32,348 bases of DNA. It comes from Bacteroidales bacterium. Lineage in GTDB: Bacteria; Bacteroidota; Bacteroidia; Bacteroidales; UBA4181. Position numbers and translations under genes: made by a program. The notes under the pieces were generated by a model that did no database searches, was not told the origin of the DNA, and worked only from the letters and a program-made list of their open reading frames with translations. Each line of letters opens with the position of its first letter. Within the stretch, counting starts at the first letter, position 1. This document shows positions 26,106 through 32,348 of this stretch, in pieces. The DNA lies in assembly GCA_031270985.1 (NCBI GenBank), contig JAISWR010000001.1, positions 1 to 32,348 of the forward strand. Reading direction: 5' to 3'.

Positions 26106-26124
26106 CGTTTTCGTGCAGACACTA
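26106..26124. other. IS-end-like sequence in the gap between glycan operon and muramidase operon
   Basis: The minus-strand sequence TAGTGTCTGCACGAAAACG shares TAGTGTCTG and AAACG, at equal spacing, with the end of the IS remnant at 8523-8541. No transposase remains beside it. The rest of the 25929-26166 gap shows only AT-rich sequence and no clear terminator. Confidence 0.35.
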
Positions 26125-26166
26125 ATTAAAGAAAGAGGACGGGTAACAATCCGTAAAGAAGATTCG

Positions 26167-27669
26167 TTATTTTGTCAAATCCGACAGTTTCCCGAAGTAA
26201 ATGTCAAAATCGGCAATACGCGATCCAACTGATTGATTATCTTTCTTTTGCCAAATAGTATAACCCGCCTCTTTCCACGTTTTGGGCAAAACGGGCGTAT
26301 CGTGGTGCGTGTAGTCCGCAATCCACAGCCGGTAACGGCTGAAACGGCTATCGGTAAGGTATTTGTTGGCAAAAGAATGGTTGGTGTAAATAATCGGGCT
26401 GCGCTTGCATTTCGCCTGCAAATTTTCCAAGAACGCCAAGAGGTCGGTTTGGAATTTGTTTGCGTCAATTTCTACGTCATGAGGCAAACTTTCCTGTTCC
26501 ACGTCCACCACAGGGGCGATGTCCGTTGTGCCCTTTGCCGAAACTACTTTCCAGAAGAAATCGGCTTGTCGGGCGGGCGTGTCGCCGTAACGGTAAAAAT
26601 GATATGCACCGAGAAGGTAATTGCCTGCGCGGATAATGTCCCAATTACTGTTGAAATAGGGGTCGGTATAGGTAACGCCCTCCGTTGCCTTACAGATAAT
26701 AAACGTAATGCTGTCGTGCAGGGTAATTTCGGAAACGATGTTGCGGTTGTATTTTGAAATGTCGATGCCGTAATACGTTTTTTCAACTTCAACCGGCGTC
26801 GCGGGCGGCAGTTCCGTTGCCTGTGCGTTTGCCGCGAGTATACTGTCCTGAAACGACCGGTAACTCTCCGAAAGCAGCGACAGGCTTTGCGCATGGTTTT
26901 CCATTCTGATATACAGCCAATACGATGACGCGAGCGCGGCGGCGCAGGTCAAAGCGAGGAAAACAACAAACAGATACAGCAGCGCCGTTTTTGCTTTTCC
27001 GCGTTTGGGAACAGTATTCAATTCGTTATTCATATTGTTGTCTTTTAATTTGTTAAATTCTTTTTTTGTCTTGTTCTCGATTTTTTGGATTTCTGTATTG
27101 CCGTCAGTATTTTCCGGCGCGACTTCGGAAGCGGCGGTTTCCGCAGACGGCAACAGTTCGCCGAGCGTTCCGGATATTAAAAGCGTTCCGGCGACCGTTT
27201 CCAAAATGAGGCGATAATGGTCGTCGCGGAAAATTACCCCGCTGTAAACCGTGTTTTTGTTGGGGTCGCGTATCGTGTCGGGCGACGAACTGTAATATCC
27301 TTTGGTATTGAGCAGCAGTTGATTATTGACTACTTTCGGCGCATCGAAACAGTCCTGAATGAAATACATTTTTTCGGTAACGTGCCGGTAAACCGTAATA
27401 TAACCCCTGCGGTTGAGATAACTCAACAGCGCGAGCAACTCAAAAAACCGTTTCACTTCGTCGTCGCGCTTTTCGGCATCGTCAAAGAGTTCCGGTTTCA
27501 AGAAAAAAACGGCATATTCGCCCTGATTTTGTACAATCAATGCTCTGCCGTTTTCTTCCCTGAAATAGAATGTTTTAAGCAATTCGTGCATCAAAACTGC
27601 CTGCCTGCCCTTTCCCGCCTGCATCAAACGATGGATAACGTCCTTTTCCCTGTCGCTGAATGTTTTCAT
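26167..27669 (-). CDS. Membrane-anchored GH25 muramidase with cytoplasmic N-terminal domain
   Basis: 500 aa. Residues 1-170 form an unrecognised soluble domain (KDVIHRLMQAGKG, FFELLALLSYLNRRGYI). A low-complexity linker follows, then one membrane helix at about 228-253 after a KRGK positive patch. Residues about 299-497 are a glycoside hydrolase 25 lysozyme domain: YYGIDISKYN with Asp303, ICKATEGVTYTDPYF, YHFYR, VVDVEQES with Asp389 and Glu391, and YTIWQKKD. All three acidic catalytic residues are kept. Topology should put the GH25 domain in the periplasm and the N-domain in the cytosol, so the protein could pass an internal signal to a wall-cutting domain. It is the third gene of an operon, 23 bp after the 490-aa paralog. 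Confidence 0.85.
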   Translation of the reverse strand: MKTFSDREKDVIHRLMQAGKGRQAVLMHELLKTFYFREENGRALIVQNQGEYAVFFLKPELFDDAEKRDDEVKRFFELLALLSYLNRRGYITVYRHVTEKMYFIQDCFDAPKVVNNQLLLNTKGYYSSSPDTIRDPNKNTVYSGVIFRDDHYRLILETVAGTLLISGTLGELLPSAETAASEVAPENTDGNTEIQKIENKTKKEFNKLKDNNMNNELNTVPKRGKAKTALLYLFVVFLALTCAAALASSYWLYIRMENHAQSLSLLSESYRSFQDSILAANAQATELPPATPVEVEKTYYGIDISKYNRNIVSEITLHDSITFIICKATEGVTYTDPYFNSNWDIIRAGNYLLGAYHFYRYGDTPARQADFFWKVVSAKGTTDIAPVVDVEQESLPHDVEIDANKFQTDLLAFLENLQAKCKRSPIIYTNHSFANKYLTDSRFSRYRLWIADYTHHDTPVLPKTWKEAGYTIWQKKDNQSVGSRIADFDIYFGKLSDLTK

Positions 27670-27692
27670 ACCGGATTGCTCCCGCGCTGTTA

Positions 27693-29165
27693 TTACTTTT
27701 TGGCATTACCGGCGGCCGGTTTTGCCTCTTCGGGCTTCGTGGCTTCCGGTTTTGCCGCGGCAGTTATTTCCGCCTGATATTTCCTGACAAGCAGGCGTGC
27801 AATGTCGCTTTTTATCAGTCGCTTGGTATAAAAATTGACCGGAGTGCCGGTTATCAAATCCCCGCTTCCCTTGTTGCCTTTTCCACTGATGATTCGGATA
27901 TAGTTCGTGAAAGCGTCCATCAACGAATTGATGTCAAGCGTTTTGTTCTTTCTTTCGTCTATCTTTTGCACGTTTTGCAAAATCTGACTGACACGTGCAT
28001 TTTCGATGTTGAGCAACAGCGCCTTTTGCTTGGCTTCGTACGCTTTGGCATCGGTAGAGAAAATTTCCGAGCCATCAATGGTCAATGCCCTTTGTATGGT
28101 GGCTTTGTCCACCATCGCGAGTTTGTCGATGCTCAAACTCAATTCGTGGGAGGCAATGTCCGGTATTGCGCCGGTGGTAATGATGCTGACGTGGCAGTTG
28201 ATGGACTGGTTGCTCAAAAAGGCGCGTATGTCGCTCAATGCGTCTTCGTTCACGCCGAAACCGCCGGTAGTGTTTGCCAGCCAGCCGCCAATCCTCAGAT
28301 TGTTCTCGAAACCGGCTTTGAGTTTCTCAAATTCACCCGTCTGTTTGGAATCGGCTTTGAGGATATGCACCATTCCCACGAAAGACGATCCGTAACTTGC
28401 GCCCGTGATAACCGAAATCGAATCATCGCCGCCGCCGTCCTGTATTTTTGTCAAGTCCTGCTTCATGTCTATCTGGTTGTTTTTGTGCAGGTCGTTCCAT
28501 ACCTGAACGGCTTTTTCGGCGTCGATGACAAGCGGCTGAAACGTGCCGATGTTGCGGTGCGTGCAACTTGCAACGATTATCAAAGTGCCTGAAATGCTGT
28601 GGTTTTTCACCTGATTGGTAATCTGCGCCGAAACGTCCTTTGCCGTTTTGTCCGACACACTGGGAATATTGCTTGTGCCGGTGCGGATAAATTTTTCAAT
28701 ATTGGCTATCATATCGTCCTCAATATTACTGCCAAACGAAAAATACTGCGAATCCATATTTAGCGATTCGGCAGACAGGGGCAGCGTAACATATCTGCTT
28801 GCCCCCAAGTCAATAACCGGATCGCCGCCGACCGCTTCCATTCCGCTCATTTCAGAACGCAAACGTTGAATCTCCGTTTCGTTTTTGATTTTCGTATCCA
28901 GGTACGACTGTGCGGCTTTGCTTATCTCGCTGTCAATTTCCGGCAATTTGCCTGTCAACTGCGCGGTATCCACTTTCATATCCGACAGTTCGTTGATGGT
29001 CATCGACAGGCTGCGCCGCATCATAATGTGCGAGTTCAGTACATCGTGGGCAGCGTCAATCCCCTGCTGCAAAGCGTTCAGTTGATTGAACTTTGCAAGC
29101 AGTTCGGGACTGACTGTGCTGCCTACCTGTAACGAAGGGTGGCTGTATGGAATATACGACGGCAT
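27693..29165 (-). CDS. Unrecognised large protein, paralog B (490 aa)
   Basis: I do not recognise a named family. No signal peptide or membrane helix. It is paralogous over its full length to the gene at 29188-30693: both start MPSxIPY and share HSISGTL (189-195), a CTHRN motif, YGSSFVGMVH (258-267), GGW (293-295) with TGGFGV, KNKTLDINSLMDAF near 407-419 and TPVNFYTKR near 441. Residues 20-115 look helical. The tail (469-490) is rich in Ala, Lys, Pro and Glu with KPEA-type repeats. The middle region (258-345) has the order of a MACPF/SNTX-like core, but this is a visual impression only. It lies between its paralog (22 bp upstream) and the muramidase gene. Confidence 0.8.
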   Translation of the reverse strand: MPSYIPYSHPSLQVGSTVSPELLAKFNQLNALQQGIDAAHDVLNSHIMMRRSLSMTINELSDMKVDTAQLTGKLPEIDSEISKAAQSYLDTKIKNETEIQRLRSEMSGMEAVGGDPVIDLGASRYVTLPLSAESLNMDSQYFSFGSNIEDDMIANIEKFIRTGTSNIPSVSDKTAKDVSAQITNQVKNHSISGTLIIVASCTHRNIGTFQPLVIDAEKAVQVWNDLHKNNQIDMKQDLTKIQDGGGDDSISVITGASYGSSFVGMVHILKADSKQTGEFEKLKAGFENNLRIGGWLANTTGGFGVNEDALSDIRAFLSNQSINCHVSIITTGAIPDIASHELSLSIDKLAMVDKATIQRALTIDGSEIFSTDAKAYEAKQKALLLNIENARVSQILQNVQKIDERKNKTLDINSLMDAFTNYIRIISGKGNKGSGDLITGTPVNFYTKRLIKSDIARLLVRKYQAEITAAAKPEATKPEEAKPAAGNAKK

Positions 29166-29187
29166 AACTTAACTGTTTTTCAGGCCA

Positions 29188-30693
29188 TTAACTCGCTTCT
29201 CCGCCTGCATTTCCGCCGCCTGATGCGCCTCCGCCGCCCGGATTGTTACTATCGTCTGCGCTGCCGGCCTTGTTATACCGATTGGGATAATATTTGGCGA
29301 GCCAGGCGCGGGCTATCATCGACTGCGTGATGGGTTTCAGGTAATAATTGACAGGGACGCCCACATTGTCTTCGCCTTTCACGCAGCGGTCGATGTAGTC
29401 CTGCATTGCGTCCATCATTGAATTGACGTCAATAATTTTGTTTTTGCCGTCGTCAATTTCGGCGACGCCTGCCAATGTCGATTTAATCGTTGCGCTTTTC
29501 ATTTCCATCATCTGCTGTCCGGTGCGGGCTTTCAATGCCGCAGACGCCACCGAATCGTTCTCAGAAGCCGTTGCGCCCTGCAAGGTTGCCAAGCGTTCCA
29601 TATCCTTGTCGGGACTGAAATCGGAAAACTGCTGTACCACCATTTTCACCTCGTTCGACTTGATGGACGGAATGATGCCCATTGTTACCAGCGAACAGTG
29701 CGACTGAATGTTTTGCGTACTCAACAGGTTTTTTGCGCTGTTGGAGAACGAATCCGAAACGCCGAAACCGCCGGTAACGTCGGCAAACCAGCCGCCGACT
29801 TGGAAAGAGCCTTGCAGGCTGTTGGCAACCGATTCCATTATTTGCGACGAGCGCGAATCGGTAGTGTTGAGGACGTGTACCATTCCCACGAACGACGAAC
29901 CGTAGGTCGCGCCCGACAAAAGGTAAAACGACTTTTCCGCTTTCGTTTCTGCTTTCGCCTCAATCGTTGTAATGGAAGCGGGGTCATTGGTTTTAATCAT
30001 ATCGTCGGGATAGATTTTGTTCCACGCCCTGACCGCCTTGTCCACGTCGAGGATAAACGGCGCGAACACCTGCGCGTTCTTGTGCGTACAGGTAATACAG
30101 ATGACGAGCGTACCCGAAATGCTGTGCCGCGAAGTTTGCGCATTGACTTGCGTCTGTACCGAGTTTGTAACCTGCGAAGCCTGCTTGGTGCCGAAATACG
30201 ACAGCGATTCGCTGATAAAGGAAGAAATCGTCGAAGCGTGCGACTGCGAACTCTGCTCGTTTTCGTCGAGCGAAAAATACTGCACATTCATTTGCATTGA
30301 ATCCGCCGAGATGGGCATTTTCTTTATCTGGCTGCGCAGGTAGTCAATCGGGCTTTCGATTTCCTCGTTCACGGCTGAAACGGTAGCGCGAAGCGGCTGT
30401 ATGGCTTTTTCAGAAGCCACTTTTGCCGCGCCGTAAATTTCGGCGGCTTGTTGGACCTGTTTGCCGATTTCCATTGATTCGCCTATCAGCGCGGTTACGT
30501 TAATGCCCATATCCATCATTTCCTGAATGGTCATGTCAATACTGCGTTTCAGCGAGATAAGCGAGTTCAAGTCCGTTTGTGCGGCATCGGCGGGGGCTTG
30601 CAGTTCCGCAATCCTTACCGTGATGTCTAATTTGTTTTTTTCTACGATGTTCCCCAATACGAGGGAAGGGTCGTAAGGAATTGTTGATGGCAT
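29188..30693 (-). CDS. Unrecognised large protein, paralog A (501 aa)
   Basis: First gene of the three-gene operon, with a good -7 element 48 bp before its ATG at 30693. No signal peptide or membrane segment, so it is predicted to be cytoplasmic unless exported by another route. Helical N-terminal region (20-115), then HSISGTL (190-196), CITCTHKNAQVFAPF, a DVDKAVRAWN helix, YGSSFVGMVH (264-273), GGW (300-302) and TGGFGV (307-312), DDGKNKIIDVNSMMDAM near 414-430, and VPVNYYLKP near 446. The last 20 residues are glycine-rich (PGGGGASGGGNAGGEAS), unlike the Lys/Pro/Glu-rich tail of paralog B. No catalytic motif is recognised. It could be a structural, filament or pore subunit; none of these is shown. 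Confidence 0.8.
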   Translation of the reverse strand: MPSTIPYDPSLVLGNIVEKNKLDITVRIAELQAPADAAQTDLNSLISLKRSIDMTIQEMMDMGINVTALIGESMEIGKQVQQAAEIYGAAKVASEKAIQPLRATVSAVNEEIESPIDYLRSQIKKMPISADSMQMNVQYFSLDENEQSSQSHASTISSFISESLSYFGTKQASQVTNSVQTQVNAQTSRHSISGTLVICITCTHKNAQVFAPFILDVDKAVRAWNKIYPDDMIKTNDPASITTIEAKAETKAEKSFYLLSGATYGSSFVGMVHVLNTTDSRSSQIMESVANSLQGSFQVGGWFADVTGGFGVSDSFSNSAKNLLSTQNIQSHCSLVTMGIIPSIKSNEVKMVVQQFSDFSPDKDMERLATLQGATASENDSVASAALKARTGQQMMEMKSATIKSTLAGVAEIDDGKNKIIDVNSMMDAMQDYIDRCVKGEDNVGVPVNYYLKPITQSMIARAWLAKYYPNRYNKAGSADDSNNPGGGGASGGGNAGGEAS

Positions 30694-30740
30694 ACTTTAT
30701 TGTGTATTAAGTTTTTAAAAAAAAAGATTATTTTACGGGA

Positions 30741-30748
30741 CAAAGTTA
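30741..30748 (-). promoter_or_regulatory. -7 element of the paralog/muramidase operon
   Basis: Minus-strand TAACTTTG matches TAnnTTTG. A weak TTCG lies 19 bp further up in the -33 position. The poor -33 element suggests activation, possibly through the dyad at 30798-30859. Confidence 0.55.
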
Positions 30749-30797
30749 GAAACAGCTCCGACGTCGCCGAAATTTTTTATCCCGGTAGCATTTACAC

Positions 30798-30859
30798 TAT
30801 CCGAATAGCAAAAAATATATCTAAACAGCTGTTGGGAGAGTCAGCATGTTGTTCGGATA
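30798..30859. promoter_or_regulatory. Concentric dyad between divergent promoters (candidate operator)
   Basis: Outer arms of 13 bp (30798-30810 TATCCGAATAGCA and 30847-30859 TGTTGTTCGGATA) are inverted copies with 11 of 13 matches. A perfect 10-bp palindrome AACAGCTGTT (30824-30833) sits at exactly the same centre of symmetry (30828.5). The element lies upstream of both the minus-strand operon promoter and the plus-strand small-gene promoter. A symmetric regulator site is the simplest reading; the candidate binders nearby are the LytTR protein and the ParE-like protein. Confidence 0.6.
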
Positions 30860-30866
30860 AAAAATT

Positions 30867-30896
30867 TTTGGGGCAGTAAAGGCGGGCGTATTTTTG
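30867..30896 (+). promoter_or_regulatory. Promoter of the 89-aa small-protein gene
   Basis: TTTG (30867-30870), 18-bp spacer, TATTTTTG (30889-30896): a near-ideal Bacteroidetes promoter. It leaves a leader of about 60 nt before the ATG at 30965. Confidence 0.65.
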
Positions 30897-30964
30897 CAGC
30901 GTGATATTCACAAACAGGGTAGCCGAAAACTGAATAGAGTAGGCAAATTTAAAAAATTAATATT

Positions 30965-31234
30965 ATGTCTTGGAAATTAAACAAAAACGGAGTAACTCCA
31001 CAGCGACAATTAATGGACGCGGAACAACAGAGGTTGAATGATTTTATGAATGCAATTCGAGGAGAGGGATTACATCCTGCAGAATCGGCAAGAAATGCAA
31101 GATGTGAGTATAAAAAACTGAAAGGTACCGACAATCAGTACGAAATTTATTTAAGTGAAAAAAATCGAGCAACATTTACTGTGGACGAAGAGAGTCAAAC
31201 AGTAACCATGTTGCAAGTGGGTGGACATACTTGA
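30965..31234 (+). CDS. Small ParE/RelE-like protein
   Basis: 89 aa. Residues about 14-45 form a charged helix (PQRQLMDAEQQRLNDFMNAI); residues 48-89 resemble the beta-sheet core of ParE/RelE-superfamily proteins: YKKLKGTDNQYEIYLSEKNRATF then VTMLQVGGHT. The LKG...Y.I.L..R..F pattern and the closing V..L.VGxH strand are typical of that fold. Family toxins cleave mRNA or block gyrase, but no antitoxin gene is adjacent, and the N-terminal half differs from common toxins. It may be a stand-alone relative with another role. It has its own promoter and a strong terminator, and is divergent from the paralog/muramidase operon. Confidence 0.75.
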   Translation: MSWKLNKNGVTPQRQLMDAEQQRLNDFMNAIRGEGLHPAESARNARCEYKKLKGTDNQYEIYLSEKNRATFTVDEESQTVTMLQVGGHT

Positions 31235-31256
31235 TAAACAGGTACAGGATCGAAAG

Positions 31257-31293
31257 GTATTTTCCTTGACAGCCGTCAGGGAAAATACTTTTT
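31257..31293 (+). terminator. Rho-independent terminator after the small-protein gene
   Basis: A 14-bp stem (31257-31270 with 31275-31288, one G-T wobble) and an AGCC loop are followed by TTTTT. It starts 22 bp after the small-gene stop. The right arm contains the stop codon of the convergent LytTR gene (31276-31278), so the hairpin is shared between both 3' ends. Confidence 0.85.
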
Positions 31294-31689
31294 GTTCTGC
31301 GTATTGATAATGGTAAGGCTGTTCATCAGCGTTTTGCGGTATTCGCGACCGATGGGCAGTTGCTTTTTGTCGGGCAGAACAATCGTATTGCCGTTGATCT
31401 CGTGAATCATTTTGCGGTTTACCACATACGATCGATGCACGCGCACAAAGCGGCTTTCGGGCAAATGCGCCGCTACTTCCGACAGCGGCAGCGACAGTAC
31501 AAACTTTTTGCCGTCCGCCATATTGATTTCGCAGTAACAGCGGTCGGCTTCAATGTAGGTGATTTTGTCCGTTTCAATCCGAATCAGTTTACCGCTGTTC
31601 CACACATAAAAGTCGCTGTTTTCAACCGGCGCAGGTGTGTAGCCGCTCTCGCTTTTACAATTTCTTACTGTTTTCTCCATATTACACAT
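31276..31689 (-). CDS. Stand-alone LytTR-type DNA-binding regulator
   Basis: 137 aa; an inner ATG at 31680 (MEKTVRN) is an alternative start. Residues about 30-130 are a LytTR DNA-binding domain: ITYIEADRCYCEIN, the KFVLSLPLSEV segment, and FVRVHRSYVVNRKMI, the conserved core of AgrA/LytR-type domains, ending in LPIGREYRKTL. There is no receiver domain and no sensor kinase beside it, so any signal must come from elsewhere or through the short N-terminus. Its position next to the divergent small-gene/paralog promoters makes it a candidate regulator of that locus. Its own promoter is unclear; a TCCCGTAAA sequence is shared with the leader of the paralog operon. Confidence 0.85.
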   Translation of the reverse strand: MCNMEKTVRNCKSESGYTPAPVENSDFYVWNSGKLIRIETDKITYIEADRCYCEINMADGKKFVLSLPLSEVAAHLPESRFVRVHRSYVVNRKMIHEINGNTIVLPDKKQLPIGREYRKTLMNSLTIINTQNKKYFP

Positions 31690-31990
31690 ACCATTAGTTT
31701 GGGATGAAAATACTTTACGGGAGGGACTGACGAAAATTTTATCACCGAAAGCAGGATTTCAATATCCCAACGCGCAGGTTTAACCTCCGAATGGTATTTT
31801 TCGCGGGCACATTTACCGCGTTACGTTCAATTGTTCAAACTTGATTTGCAGGCGCAAAGATTGGCGGGGAAATGTAAATATGGTTATTTGAGGACAAAAA
31901 AGTATCAGGGGTAGTGTCAAAGCAAATCAATAAAAAACCTGCCAATCATTACCGACGGCGGGGTTTATCACCATTTGTCAAGCATCACGC
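31690..31990. other. Intergenic stretch without recognised gene
   Basis: About 300 bp with no convincing frame on either strand. It contains a TAGTGTC motif at 31912-31918, similar to the IS-end-like sequences at 8523 and 26106. On the minus strand a weak stem (CCCGCC with GGCAGG) is followed by a T run around 31930-31940, possibly the terminator of the remnant gene at 31991. Confidence 0.3.
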
Positions 31991-32188
31991 TTATTGCAGT
32001 GCGAAAGGTATAACAGCCCGCACATAGCCTGTGTCGTCCGACCACAATTCAACCGCATTAACCGAAACGTCATTTACCTGCAAAACACTTGTAACCTGCG
32101 CCACCTTTGTATTTTCAAGCGCCTCGCCGTTGCCTGTTTCAAACAACTGATTCATATCTTCTTTTGCCTTACCGAACTCTTCATCATA
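31991..32188 (-). pseudogene. Remnant of a small, possibly exported protein gene
   Basis: A minus-strand frame from an ATG at 32155 encodes 54 aa with good coding character (ending DDTGYVRAVIPFALQ). Coding-like sequence continues upstream in the same frame (YDEEFGKAKED) to a TAG at 32189-32191. Beyond the TAG the frame reads LFIAGVSIICGAES, which resembles a signal peptide, then reaches another stop. The simplest reading is a small secreted-protein gene broken by a nonsense mutation, with its start lost; alternatively only the 54-aa frame is translated. No family recognised. Confidence 0.45.
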
Positions 32189-32233
32189 CTAACTCTCAGC
32201 GCCACATATGATCGAAACTCCGGCTATAAATAG

Positions 32234-32348
32234 TCAATCCTTAACAACCTCAATTTTTCTAAAAACAGGTTGTAAATTTTGCTCAAACAGCAATCTGAAA
32301 ATAAGACAAAGAAGTTTCTCTTTGAGAACTTCCATGTATTTCTTCAAA
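32234..32348 (-). CDS. Possible 3' end of a gene running off the right edge
   Basis: A minus-strand frame open at the window end gives 37 residues beginning LKKYMEVLKEKLL and ending VFRKIEVVKD before a TGA. It is too short to identify, and could also be part of the same decayed locus as the remnant at 31991-32188. Confidence 0.25.
   Translation of the reverse strand, partial: LKKYMEVLKEKLLCLIFRLLFEQNLQPVFRKIEVVKD

Noticed and set aside
27660-28592. 310-aa plus-strand frame
   Set aside because: Antisense to the 490-aa paralog, whose frame is supported by alignment to the neighbouring paralog.
27693-30693. Firm assignment of the paralogs as MACPF pore-forming toxins
   Set aside because: The strict signature (Tyr-Gly-Thr-His-Phe followed by Gly-Gly at fixed spacing) is not present and there is no signal peptide; kept only as a hypothesis.
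31994-32233. 79-aa plus-strand frame
   Set aside because: Antisense to a minus-strand frame with better coding character; rich in Cys, Phe and Ile without a motif.
1-32348. CRISPR array, tRNA or rRNA genes, intact prophage
   Set aside because: No regularly spaced repeats, cloverleaf-like sequence, rRNA core sequence or phage structural genes were seen by reading; a small RNA could be missed without a covariance search.

Overview
The window reads as a chromosomal segment from a Bacteroidetes (Bacteroidales-like) bacterium. Three things point there: a C-terminal type IX secretion sorting domain on the first protein, several promoters of the Bacteroidetes form (TTTG, about 19 bp, TAnnTTTG), and a gene set typical of the phylum (GldI-like FKBP, DHH phosphoesterase, AraC, ABC-F, large glycan operon). 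No rRNA, tRNA, CRISPR array or intact insertion sequence was seen.

Region 1 (1-11.9 kb) is mostly housekeeping: the 3' part of a large secreted T9SS cargo protein, an LD-carboxypeptidase, an FKBP isomerase overlapping an NrnA-type DHH phosphoesterase, an AraC regulator divergent from an RND efflux adaptor lipoprotein, a decayed IS remnant, a Gfo/Idh/MocA-like protein and the ABC-F factor EttA. The adaptor gene carries an in-frame palindromic repeat. Its expected pump genes are missing, and the IS remnant starts exactly at its stop codon.

Region 2 (11.95-25.9 kb, minus strand) is one tightly packed 13-gene surface-glycan operon. It reads from a membrane GT2 at 25.86 kb to an amidohydrolase at 11.95 kb, with many 1-17 bp gaps or 4-8 bp overlaps. 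It has five glycosyltransferases (two GT2, two paralogous GT4, one GT-D), a Wzx-like flippase, and a sugar-modification set: DegT aminotransferase, LhgO-like FAD oxidoreductase, radical SAM enzyme, FkbM methyltransferase, SDR epimerase/dehydratase, CBS-linked nucleotidyltransferase and amidohydrolase. No Wzy polymerase or priming transferase is visible here.

Region 3 (26.2-31.7 kb) is the most unusual. Two large paralogous cytosolic-looking proteins of unrecognised family (501 and 490 aa) lie in an operon with a membrane-anchored GH25 muramidase that has an extra cytoplasmic N-terminal domain. Divergent from them is an 89-aa ParE/RelE-like small protein, followed by a convergent stand-alone LytTR regulator. 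Between the divergent promoters sits a 62-bp concentric dyad. By pattern only, the paralogs recall MACPF/SNTX-type pore-forming folds; this is a hypothesis. The right edge (31.7-32.35 kb) holds decayed coding remnants on the minus strand.
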